A DNA stretch of 35,656 nt from positions 1-35,656 of the forward strand of contig JAFGOA010000106.1 in NCBI GenBank assembly GCA_016926735.1. Direction: 5' to 3'. The position numbers were made by a program, and so were the translations under genes. Positions 1 to 8,813 of the stretch are shown here, piece by piece. Each line of letters opens with the position of its first letter. Position 1 is the stretch's first letter. A model generated the notes under the pieces. The model saw nothing but the letters and a program-made list of their open reading frames with translations, was not told the origin of the DNA and did not search any database. This DNA is from Promethearchaeota archaeon (GTDB taxonomy: Archaea; Asgardarchaeota; Lokiarchaeia; Sigyniarchaeales; SOKP01).

Positions 1-26
1 AATAAAATTTAATATATAGCTTTAAT

Positions 27-2195
27 ATGGTTATGCGTAAAATACAATATTTTAATGATTCTTTCCTAAAAAAAAATAAAATTGAATATCGACATTATCA
101 AAATAATATTCTCAATGATTATAAAAATAAAAATTCTTTAATTGTTTTAGCAACAGGTTTAGGAAAAACAATAATTGGTATTTTATTAATAATAGAGAGG
201 CTAAAAAAATATAATAAAAATGGAAAAATCATTATTTTAGCTCCAACAAGACCATTAGTAATACAACATTATAATGCATGTAAAAAATTTATTGATATTG
301 AGGATAAAAAAATATCATATTTAACTGGTAAAATATCTCCAATTCAACGAATAAATATTATACGTAATTCTAGAATAGTAATATCTACTCCTCAGGTTAT
401 AAAAAATGATTTGTTGAGAAATAGATATAATTTATCTCATGTTCCTATGATTATATTCGATGAAGCTCATAGGGCAAAAGGAAATTATGCTTATTGTTTT
501 ATCGCTGAAGAATATATAAATTCTTGTAGCGACCCTCTTATTATTGGTCTTACAGCATCTCCTGGAAAAGATTATTCCAACATTCAAGAATTATGTAATA
601 ATTTATTAATTGAAAATATAATATTTAAAAATTATAATGACGATGATGTTAAGCAATATCTCCATGATATAGAAATAATTGTTGAAAAAATCGATTTACC
701 CATAAAAATCTTGGAATTGGCAAAAATCTTAGAAGATCTCTTTAGTAAATTCCTTAGTTTTTTTATTGAAAGAACTCTTTTAGAACCACAAAAAAGATAC
801 TATTCAAAACTTGACTTTTTAAAAATTGCTGAAGATTTAACTTTTTCTTTGAAATACCAAGATTTAACAAATAATGGATATTTTGATGAAATAGAATTTG
901 AAGAACATCTCTATTTTAAAGAACCAAGGATAATTGATATCGTAAAAGAAAAAAAATTAAACATCCATTCTATATATTCATATTGTTCAAGTTGTATCTC
1001 AATTCTTCATCTAAAAGATATTTTAGAAACTCAAGAAATATCTATGTTCAAGAATTATATTGAAAAAATAAAATATAGAGCAGAACAAGATAATCTCTCT
1101 GCAAAACGTATTTTAAACTCTGAACATTTAAGTTTAATTCATTCAATTATGAATAGTATAGATACTCGAAAATTAATTCATCCCAAAATAGAAAAGACGA
1201 TCCTCATAATAGAAAATGAAATAAAAGAATACTCCAATACCCAAATTATAATATTTACACAATATAGAGAAATAGCTGAAATATTAAAAAATAAAATTAA
1301 CTCCCATTTTCGAAATCAATTGATTGCAGAAAAATTCATAGGTCAATCATCAAAAATTGATGATATTGGATATTCCCAAAAAGAGCAAATACGAACATTA
1401 AATGATTTTCGAGAGGATAAAATAAATATATTAACAGCAACTTCAATTGCAGAAGAAGGATTAGACATTCCAAATGTAAAAGCAATTATTTTTTATGAAC
1501 CTGTAGCATCTGAAATAAGATATATTCAAAGGAGAGGAAGAACAGGTCGACATTCCGATGGTAGGTGTTATATATTAATAGCTGATAATACAATTGATGT
1601 TCCTTTTTTTAAAGTTGCTCAAAAAAAAGAAGATACAATGAATTCTATTCTAATTAATTCAGATCAATTGAATTTAATTGATAATATTGGAAGAAATACT
1701 ATTTCTTTTAAAAATGTAGAACCAGAGATAATTAGTTCAGATTTTATGCAAGCATATAATATAAATAGAAAAAAGGAAAATCAATTTCTTTTAAAAAGAT
1801 CAGTTGATATAATTATAGATAAAATTGATAAATTCTCTGAAAGTGAACAATATAAGACGCTAAAAAAACATAATATTACTTTTCTCTCAGATCTTTGTAA
1901 TTTAAATAAAAAAACTCTTGAAAATAAAATAGTTAAGATAAAAAATCAAAATTCTGCCCAAAATAACCAAGATAAGAAAAAATTATACCTAAATAAACAT
2001 TTAAAAACAATTATTAAATTAGTTGAAAATTATAGCAAAGAGGGTAAAATAAATTTGTTGGAACTTAGAAAACTTGCTGAATTTGAAGATATAATTGATA
2101 AAACATTTGACATTCATTTTAATCACGCTTGCAATTTAGGATATATTGAAAAAAAAAAACATCATGTATATCTAAAAAAAAAGCTTATTTTATGA
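27..2195 (+). CDS. hef: Hef/FANCM-like superfamily 2 DNA helicase, nuclease domain absent
   Basis: An ATP-dependent DNA helicase or translocase of the archaeal Hef/eukaryotic FANCM group, which remodels stalled forks and branched DNA. All SF2 motifs are visible: Walker A ATGLGKT (42-48), motif Ia APTRPLV (72-78), DEAH (145-148), TASPG (176-180), motif V with SIAEEGLDIP (473-482) and motif VI QRRGRTGR (501-508). The stretch between the RecA lobes (about 200-390) fits the helical insertion of Hef. Known euryarchaeal Hef proteins carry a C-terminal XPF nuclease and HhH domain; here residues 600-722 are Lys-rich, helical, possibly winged-helix, and I see no ERKxxxD nuclease motif. An in-frame TAA at 3-5 shows the gene starts inside the window; the ATG at 33 is an alternative start. 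The family call is strong; the absence of nuclease is read from the sequence. Confidence 0.92.
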   Translation: MVMRKIQYFNDSFLKKNKIEYRHYQNNILNDYKNKNSLIVLATGLGKTIIGILLIIERLKKYNKNGKIIILAPTRPLVIQHYNACKKFIDIEDKKISYLTGKISPIQRINIIRNSRIVISTPQVIKNDLLRNRYNLSHVPMIIFDEAHRAKGNYAYCFIAEEYINSCSDPLIIGLTASPGKDYSNIQELCNNLLIENIIFKNYNDDDVKQYLHDIEIIVEKIDLPIKILELAKILEDLFSKFLSFFIERTLLEPQKRYYSKLDFLKIAEDLTFSLKYQDLTNNGYFDEIEFEEHLYFKEPRIIDIVKEKKLNIHSIYSYCSSCISILHLKDILETQEISMFKNYIEKIKYRAEQDNLSAKRILNSEHLSLIHSIMNSIDTRKLIHPKIEKTILIIENEIKEYSNTQIIIFTQYREIAEILKNKINSHFRNQLIAEKFIGQSSKIDDIGYSQKEQIRTLNDFREDKINILTATSIAEEGLDIPNVKAIIFYEPVASEIRYIQRRGRTGRHSDGRCYILIADNTIDVPFFKVAQKKEDTMNSILINSDQLNLIDNIGRNTISFKNVEPEIISSDFMQAYNINRKKENQFLLKRSVDIIIDKIDKFSESEQYKTLKKHNITFLSDLCNLNKKTLENKIVKIKNQNSAQNNQDKKKLYLNKHLKTIIKLVENYSKEGKINLLELRKLAEFEDIIDKTFDIHFNHACNLGYIEKKKHHVYLKKKLIL

Positions 2196-2220
2196 AAAAA
2201 AAAAATTATTTTTTCTTATT
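2194..2220. terminator. Bidirectional A-tract/T-tract terminator between convergent genes
   Basis: An 11-A run at the helicase stop is followed at once by a T-rich run (2206-2220). Each strand therefore ends its gene with a poly-T stretch, the usual archaeal termination signal, and the A and T runs can also pair as a weak hairpin. It sits between the convergent helicase and the small membrane-protein gene. Confidence 0.4.
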
Positions 2221-2234
2221 ATTAGTAAATATGG

Positions 2235-2708
2235 TTAAGATCCCATTAAGCATATATTTCTTAATAAACAATTAGGACAATGTTTTTTTTTTGCTCTAAT
2301 CATGAAAAAGATCAATAAAAAGATCTGAGTTCCTATTAAAGGTATTATAATTAAAAGATTAATTGTGTTATGATCTAAAATGGAATAAATTAATCCTGAA
2401 ATTATGGGAAAAAACCATTGCAATATCATTAGTGGTATCATTTTTTTAAAGCAATTTAAGAAAATTTTTCCATATTTATTTGAATACTCTTCAATAGAGT
2501 CTACTTTAGATCCTATCTTATAGATACAATTTTTGCAGACATATTTATCAAGAAATATAAAAATAAAGAATATCCAATAAACAATATAAATTAATGATAA
2601 ACTCCAATGAATGAAAAAAACAATGATACAAGATAATCCTAACTGAATATAATTTATAATAGCAGATAAAGGATCTCTATGAGCAGGGCATTTATTTGGT
2701 ACTTTCAT
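2235..2708 (-). CDS. Small membrane protein with Cys-containing ends (unknown function)
   Basis: Not recognised. The product, about 157 residues from the ATG at 2708, has a short cytosolic N-terminus with a CPAH motif, two hydrophobic helices, a loop with CKNC, a second helical pair, and a C-terminal tail with CPNC and one more Cys. The CxxC pairs at loop and tail resemble paired metal-binding (zinc ribbon-like) ligands on one membrane face, but no known family fits. A TTG at 2723 gives an N-terminal extension of five residues; the ATG is preferred. It converges on the helicase and lies downstream of the giant coiled-coil gene on the same strand, 129 bases away, so it probably has its own promoter. 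Confidence 0.7.
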   Translation of the reverse strand: MKVPNKCPAHRDPLSAIINYIQLGLSCIIVFFIHWSLSLIYIVYWIFFIFIFLDKYVCKNCIYKIGSKVDSIEEYSNKYGKIFLNCFKKMIPLMILQWFFPIISGLIYSILDHNTINLLIIIPLIGTQIFLLIFFMIRAKKKHCPNCLLRNICLMGS

Positions 2709-2852
2709 AATAATAATCTTCAATTGATTTAAGTCATCAAAAATTCATTTAATATAAAATAAATTGAAAATTCTATTGAATTATACAATAAATATAATAT
2801 TATACCATTTTATTTGTAAGAATAATAAAAAAAGAAAAAGATAGTTTTATTT

Positions 2853-5800
2853 CTAAATGTCCATCTTATTTTCTTTTCTTCTTGAAAAAAGAAAATACAA
2901 TAATATTATTACTATAATTGAAGGAATAATTAACACTGCAGGATTCCAATTACTAAATAATAATAAATAATAGCTAAATGTTAGCATACTTGCAAAAAAG
3001 CCTATAATGGAATAATAATGGCTTGTGAAATTTTTTAATCTATTGAGGAACATATATACTTTAAAATTCATTTTCTTCATAACTTCTAATTCTGTTTCAT
3101 TTAGGTTAGCTATAATCTCAGGATTTTCATAATATATACCAAGTCGAGGATCATATTTTCCATTTAATTTATCTTGACTTATTAACGCTAGAAGATGATC
3201 TTGAATATTTTGCTTTTTAATACCCAATTCCTTATTCATAAAACTTAAAGTTAAATATTCATTAGAAACTGCTTTTATTGCCATATCGATGAAAGATTTT
3301 AATATATACCCTTCAAGGGTTTTAGTTTTTTCAGTTATTATTGCATAATATTCTGCAAAATATTGATTATAGTCATCAAGAATATATTTATTCTTAGTTT
3401 CAAAATCTTTTGATTCTCTATTTAGAATTCTTATAAGATCTTTAAGATCTTTTTTATTTTGCCTCATTTTAACTTTAATATTATCAATTCTTTTATCAAT
3501 ATTGGATATTGCTCTTTTGAATTCTTTTATTTCTATGTCATCTTCTACTCTTGTTTGTAAAACCCCTAATAATTGATTTAATTGTATTTTACTATTATTA
3601 ATAAAATTAAGGAGCTCCCCTTGAAGAATTTCATTCTTTTTAAAGTTTATTTTATTCTCAATGTTTTTAATTTTCTCATTATATTCATATGTGAAAGCAT
3701 TTTTTATTTTAACATAAAATTCTCTTAGTTCTGGTTCTAAATTAGAGATCATCACATCTTTATCAATTGTACTTTTTAATTTATCTTCTATTTTTTGTTG
3801 CTTTTCTTCTATCTTTTCGTCTAATTTATTTCTTGCATTATCAAAATAGGATTTCATTTTTTCATAAGTTTCTAGTTTTTCTATTTCCTCTCCTATCTTT
3901 AAAAATTTTTGACTAAATTCAATATTTATATTTCCAAATTCAATATTTATAAAATGTTGTAATGATTTATATTGCTCTAAACTATAAGCTATATTTTGAA
4001 TTGCTGTTTTTGAATCATCTACAATGTTTCTAAAATAATCTTTTGTTTCTTTATACTCTTGTCTATCCTCAATATCAATCCCTAACTCTTTTATTTTATT
4101 TTCAAACCGTTCTTCGATTTCAGTATCAAAATTTTTTAAATCTTTAACTCTATTAGATAGTTCAAACATATTTATTCCTAACGTTCTATTTTTAATACAA
4201 GAATCATAAAGAGATAGGGTTTTACCAATCGTTTCATTATTATATTTAATTATTTGATTATAAATGAAATTCCTTAGTTCCTTATTTTTATAATAGTAAT
4301 TAGTATAGACTAATACAAATTTCTCATCTTCATTGATCTCTCCACTGATTTGAGATATATCGATCATTTCTTTAATTCTATCTGTTGCTTCTTTACATTT
4401 TATGTTTAATTTCTTTGCAAGATCTTTTATACTTACATAATTCGTTCCCTTCTTTTCAGCAAACATTAGAATTTTATCATTTAGAATTTGATTTATATAT
4501 TCCTCTTTTGATGTTTTAACCTCATTATGAATATATTCTACAAATCTATTCCATTGCATTATTGTAAGATCTGATTCATCTTCAAAATCTTTAACTATAT
4601 TCTTATACTTATTTAATTTTTTATTATATTCTGCATTAAAGGTTTCAAATTCTTCTAAAATACTATTAAAATCATTTATAACCTCTTGAATATCAACGTT
4701 TGATTCTTTAATCTTGTGTTCTAACGATGTTTTGTAATTATTTATTTTGTTTCTAGTATAACTTATTTTATCTGATACGAAATTATCAAATTTTTCATGC
4801 TTAGATCGATTTCTTTCCTCACTTACTTTTTCTTGTATAGAATAATTTTCTTTTGCAATAGTCTTTATAATGTTATCTTCTAATTTTTCAAGTTTTTGCT
4901 GTAAATATTTAAAAAGAACATTTAATTTCTGCTTTGTCTTAATTTCTTTTTTTACATTTTTCTGTAAGCTTTTAATTTCATCCAAATTCTTTTGTAAAAT
5001 TAGACCTGATTCTCTTTTAATCATTTCAAAAGCATTTTGAAAATCACTCTCTTTAACCTTTTGGTGTGCTCTCTCATTTATTAATAATAATTGACTTTCG
5101 ACTTCTTTATAAATTTCTTGGATTACCTTTGTATTTTCTTTAAAGAAATTTAATCCCCCAGAATAATAATCGATAATTTTATCCAGCTCTTCTTTAATTT
5201 TAATCCAATAGTTTATCAGTTCTTTATGTTTTTTTATTAAACCTTCATCTTTACGCGTTATTTGTTGAGAAACATTATAAATTGCTTTATCAAATTTTTC
5301 CATACTTTTGATTATTTTATTAAATTCATTAACAATCAAATTAAATTTTTGAGAACTGTATCCATCCTCTAAGGTTTCATTTAGAGTATGTCGAAATTTA
5401 TCTATTTCTTTATTAAAATAATTCTCTAAATTGCTTAATTTATTATCTAACTCATCTAAAATATTATCAAATTTATGTATTTCTTCCTTTTCAAGGATCT
5501 TTTCTTTTAATTGTGATTCTACGTCTTTTATTTTTTTACTCAATACTGCATATGATCTATGCCAATCTGTAATTTCTGATCTTAGTATTGCTTGAATATT
5601 AACATAATATAAATCCTCGTTGAAGGAATTTTCAATATTTTCATTTAGAAAGTCCGCTTCCATAAGAGCGTTTCTTGTAATGAATTTTAATCGTTCTTTA
5701 GCAATCCGTATTTCGTTTATATAGAGATAGCTTTCAATTTCCTCTTTTATTTGAGATGATGCATTTCTTAGTTTCAATGTCATGTTATAGATATCATTTT

Positions 5801-7280
5801 TAATATCTTGAACTCTTTTTTTTTCATCAAATAATTGTGAATAGGTGATCTTTGTATCTGAGGTTATTATTTTCTCTAACAGATATTCCAAATAAAAATA
5901 ATATTTTGTTATAAATAGATATTTTTTTTTTGTTTTTATTTCACCTCTCAAAAAGTTATTCTTTATCATTTTAGTGATTATTGCGATAAAATCTTTAATC
6001 TTAATTTGATCTTTTGAATAACTCATATTGTATTTTTTAAGTATATCTGTTAATGAAATAATAGTTTTATTGGATGTTTCTTTATAAAGTTCCGTAGCTA
6101 AAATCTTCTCGCTTGGATTCAATCTTCTTATATAGTTCTTAAATTCAATTTTATTGTCCAATATTTTTAATTTAAAGGAATAATTCAAATTTATATAAGA
6201 AATAACCTCATTAATAACTTCATTTAATCCAAATAAGCTTTTCAATTGTTTTACATCAATATATTTTAGGTCTTCAATCTGCTTAAAAATAACTCTTTCA
6301 ATTTCTTCAATAAATTTATCCCATATAATAGAAAAAATAATAATTAATTTTGATGCTTCTATTAATTTCTTTGAAGACCAGGAGGTTCTATCATCCAATA
6401 TATATCCTAATTTTATATTGATAAAAGAATAAATTCCTGAAGGATTATAATCCATTAACCATGTATAATTATCTAATGCATATGTGATCCAAAATGTTGT
6501 ATTTGCTTTTCCATTCTCGGTTTTAAAACTATATCCTCCATTCTCTTTCTGAAAACTGTGAAGATATTGAAGACTTTTTTCTTCAACATTAAGTTCCAAT
6601 CCCAGAAATTTTAAACTTAATAATTTGAAGACTAATGATGGATCTTTCTTAAGATCTCCAATATATGAAGAAAATTTGGATTTATGTTCTCTTACTTCAA
6701 TATTAAGAATAGTAAATAATTCTAAAATAAAATATAGTGTTTTATCAAATTGACCTTTTTTACAAACTTCGCAATCTTTTTTTAAACAATGTCTAAATCT
6801 ATCTCCTTTATCGAGTGAATTTATAAAATCCTTAATTTGGGAGCGTGCAATTGCCTCACCTTTGATTTTCATAAATTCCTTTAAATCTCCCATTAAATAA
6901 AAACTCACTATGGCAAAATAAGTTGACCATATATCAGGTTTTTTTTGATTTGATTGAGGATGGGATTTAAATCCTAATTTTCCATCCTTATCTATTTCAC
7001 AACTTCGGATATAACTAAAAATCTTTTCCTTGACTTTATGATGAATTTCTTCTTTCAGATATTTAGACATCAGAACATACCAATAAATATCTTCAATACT
7101 AAGAGATGTAATATTAAAAAGATTTTTCGTAAAAAGTTGGAAAAATTCTGTAATTCTATCATATTTACTAAAATAAAAAGAACCTATATCTTGGGGTTTT
7201 AAAAGGACAAAAGAGCGAAACGGTTCCTTCTTAAAGACTGTAATATATGGATAAGCATATTTCCCTTCTATTATTGTCAA
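2853..7280 (-). CDS. Giant toroid/coiled-coil/winged-helix membrane-anchored protein
   Basis: A 1475-residue protein without a known function. Residues 1-300 are helical with prenyltransferase/terpene-cyclase-like toroid repeats (around 100-125 and 246-272, the latter with an ENGGYSF core) and a tight H164-C165-C170-C173 cluster that could bind zinc. Residues about 460-930 and 1000-1350 are long Lys/Glu-rich coiled coils. Winged-helix-like modules are seen near 405-455, 943-990 (SIKDLAKKLNIK) and 1360-1410, so helical rods alternate with small domains. The last 55 residues form two membrane helices separated by a short Trp-Asn-Pro turn and end in a basic tail, which would leave the whole body in the cytosol. 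The start is TTG: no ATG or GTG occurs in frame between it and the upstream TAA. A cytoskeleton-like or membrane-scaffold role is only inference. Confidence 0.85.
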   Translation of the reverse strand: MTIIEGKYAYPYITVFKKEPFRSFVLLKPQDIGSFYFSKYDRITEFFQLFTKNLFNITSLSIEDIYWYVLMSKYLKEEIHHKVKEKIFSYIRSCEIDKDGKLGFKSHPQSNQKKPDIWSTYFAIVSFYLMGDLKEFMKIKGEAIARSQIKDFINSLDKGDRFRHCLKKDCEVCKKGQFDKTLYFILELFTILNIEVREHKSKFSSYIGDLKKDPSLVFKLLSLKFLGLELNVEEKSLQYLHSFQKENGGYSFKTENGKANTTFWITYALDNYTWLMDYNPSGIYSFINIKLGYILDDRTSWSSKKLIEASKLIIIFSIIWDKFIEEIERVIFKQIEDLKYIDVKQLKSLFGLNEVINEVISYINLNYSFKLKILDNKIEFKNYIRRLNPSEKILATELYKETSNKTIISLTDILKKYNMSYSKDQIKIKDFIAIITKMIKNNFLRGEIKTKKKYLFITKYYFYLEYLLEKIITSDTKITYSQLFDEKKRVQDIKNDIYNMTLKLRNASSQIKEEIESYLYINEIRIAKERLKFITRNALMEADFLNENIENSFNEDLYYVNIQAILRSEITDWHRSYAVLSKKIKDVESQLKEKILEKEEIHKFDNILDELDNKLSNLENYFNKEIDKFRHTLNETLEDGYSSQKFNLIVNEFNKIIKSMEKFDKAIYNVSQQITRKDEGLIKKHKELINYWIKIKEELDKIIDYYSGGLNFFKENTKVIQEIYKEVESQLLLINERAHQKVKESDFQNAFEMIKRESGLILQKNLDEIKSLQKNVKKEIKTKQKLNVLFKYLQQKLEKLEDNIIKTIAKENYSIQEKVSEERNRSKHEKFDNFVSDKISYTRNKINNYKTSLEHKIKESNVDIQEVINDFNSILEEFETFNAEYNKKLNKYKNIVKDFEDESDLTIMQWNRFVEYIHNEVKTSKEEYINQILNDKILMFAEKKGTNYVSIKDLAKKLNIKCKEATDRIKEMIDISQISGEINEDEKFVLVYTNYYYKNKELRNFIYNQIIKYNNETIGKTLSLYDSCIKNRTLGINMFELSNRVKDLKNFDTEIEERFENKIKELGIDIEDRQEYKETKDYFRNIVDDSKTAIQNIAYSLEQYKSLQHFINIEFGNINIEFSQKFLKIGEEIEKLETYEKMKSYFDNARNKLDEKIEEKQQKIEDKLKSTIDKDVMISNLEPELREFYVKIKNAFTYEYNEKIKNIENKINFKKNEILQGELLNFINNSKIQLNQLLGVLQTRVEDDIEIKEFKRAISNIDKRIDNIKVKMRQNKKDLKDLIRILNRESKDFETKNKYILDDYNQYFAEYYAIITEKTKTLEGYILKSFIDMAIKAVSNEYLTLSFMNKELGIKKQNIQDHLLALISQDKLNGKYDPRLGIYYENPEIIANLNETELEVMKKMNFKVYMFLNRLKNFTSHYYSIIGFFASMLTFSYYLLLFSNWNPAVLIIPSIIVIILLYFLFSRRKENKMDI

Positions 7281-7585
7281 GACTAGTTTAACACCGAATT
7301 TACTTTTGATAATAATAAAAATTAAAGTTTATATTTTTGTGTATAACATTTGTTATTGAAAAAATTTTGATCAATAATAACTTATTATTTTTAATTATCT
7401 CAAATGCTATCATTCATCTTAGAAATATAGATTCAATTCTATTCTCATTATCCATATAAGTTATAGATTAATGAAACAGATTTTTTTTTAATCTTTAAGA
7501 TAAACTAAATAAAAATATTCTTTAATTTTTCATAATTTTTATGCATAATAATTAGATCTGAAGATTTTGAACATAACTGATTTTT
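7281..7585. promoter_or_regulatory. Divergent intergenic region with AT palindrome
   Basis: This 305-base gap separates the leftward giant gene from the rightward aminotransferase gene and should hold both promoters. A near-perfect palindrome (AATAATAA, one base, TTATTATT) lies at 7373-7389; in such AT-rich DNA this may be chance. A TATA-like stretch around 7536-7548 is suitably placed for the aminotransferase, which shows no clear Shine-Dalgarno site and may have a short or absent leader. No RNA gene or further ORF is visible. Confidence 0.3.
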
Positions 7586-8770
7586 ATGGTCACGGAGAGA
7601 CTTAAAGATATCTCTTATGCTATTAGAGATATTGCTATCATTGCTGATGAAGTAATGAAGACCGGGAAAGAAATATATAATTTAAATATTGGGGACCCCG
7701 TAAAATATGATTTTTCAACACCTCACTATATATCCCAAGCTTTAGCAGAAGCAACATTTTCAGGGCAAAACTTTTATGTAGATTCACTCGGAGTTCCTGA
7801 ACTAAGATATGAGGTATGTAAATATGAACAAAATAAAAATTCAATTAATATTACTCCTAATGATATTCTAATAACTTCAGGAGTTACAGAAGGCTTATTC
7901 TTCCTTTTTGCTGCATTATTAGAAAAAAAAAATGAAATCTTAGTTCCTGGGCCTTCCTATCCAATATATATCACATATTCAAAATTTTTTGATGGTGTAC
8001 CAGTAGAATATGAACTTAATGAATTAAATAATTGGGAACCTGATATTGATGATTTAAGAAAAAAAATATCAGATAAAACAAAAGCAATTCTAATTAATTC
8101 TCCTAATAATCCAACAGGTGTATTATATAATTCAAAAAATATAAAACAGATAATTGAATTAGCAGGAGAATATACTATTCCAATTATTTCAGATGAGATA
8201 TATGATCAAATTGTTTTTGAAAAAAAATATTCATGCCCAGCAACTTTTACTAATGATATACCGATTATAGGTTTAAATGGATTTTCAAAAGCGCATCTTG
8301 CAACAGGATGGAGACTTGGATATGTCTATTATTATGATCGGAATAAACAACTAGTAGAATTGAAGCAATCAATTGAAAAAATGGCCAGAGCAAGACTCTG
8401 TGCAAATTCAATCGCACAATATGCTGCGATTGAAGCCTTAAAAAACCCAGGATCACATACTGATGAAATGGTAAAGAAACTAAAAGAAAGGCGTGATTAT
8501 TCTTATAAAAGATTAGTTGAAATCGAAGGAATCTCATGCAATAGACCTGATGGTGCTTTTTATTTATTTCCTAAATTAGATTTCAATATTCTTAATAAAT
8601 GGAAAAATGATAAAGATTTTGTAATTAATTTACTAAAAGAAACAGGGATTTGTACTGTTTATGGAAGTGGATTTGGTAATTATGGAATAAATCATTTAAG
8701 AATGACATTTTTACCAAATCTTGAAAAACTAGAGATTATATATGATCTTCTGGTAAAATTTGTCAAATAA
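7586..8770 (+). CDS. PLP-dependent aminotransferase, class I/II (AlaAT/AspAT-like)
   Basis: Fold-type I aminotransferase that moves amino groups between an amino acid and 2-oxoglutarate or a related keto acid. The hallmarks are SPNNPTG (172-178, cofactor Asn), DEIYD (203-207, Asp binding the pyridine nitrogen), the Schiff-base lysine K235 in the motif FSKAHLATGWRLGY, and the substrate-carboxylate arginine R372 in HLRMTF. Length (394) is normal for archaeal alanine/aspartate aminotransferases, and the GWRLGY form after the lysine is common in the archaeal alanine-type branch. Substrate cannot be fixed from sequence: alanine, aspartate and branched-chain activities occur in close relatives. It is a single-gene unit, divergent from the giant coiled-coil gene and convergent with the peptidase gene. 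Confidence 0.93.
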   Translation: MVTERLKDISYAIRDIAIIADEVMKTGKEIYNLNIGDPVKYDFSTPHYISQALAEATFSGQNFYVDSLGVPELRYEVCKYEQNKNSINITPNDILITSGVTEGLFFLFAALLEKKNEILVPGPSYPIYITYSKFFDGVPVEYELNELNNWEPDIDDLRKKISDKTKAILINSPNNPTGVLYNSKNIKQIIELAGEYTIPIISDEIYDQIVFEKKYSCPATFTNDIPIIGLNGFSKAHLATGWRLGYVYYYDRNKQLVELKQSIEKMARARLCANSIAQYAAIEALKNPGSHTDEMVKKLKERRDYSYKRLVEIEGISCNRPDGAFYLFPKLDFNILNKWKNDKDFVINLLKETGICTVYGSGFGNYGINHLRMTFLPNLEKLEIIYDLLVKFVK

Positions 8771-8813
8771 TCTCTTAAATATATTTAAAAAAAAATAAAT
8801 TATAAAAAAAAGA

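Noticed and set aside
7373-7389. AATAATAA/TTATTATT palindrome as a definite operator
   Set aside because: In a region this AT-rich such symmetric A/T runs occur by chance; it is listed only as part of the intergenic description.
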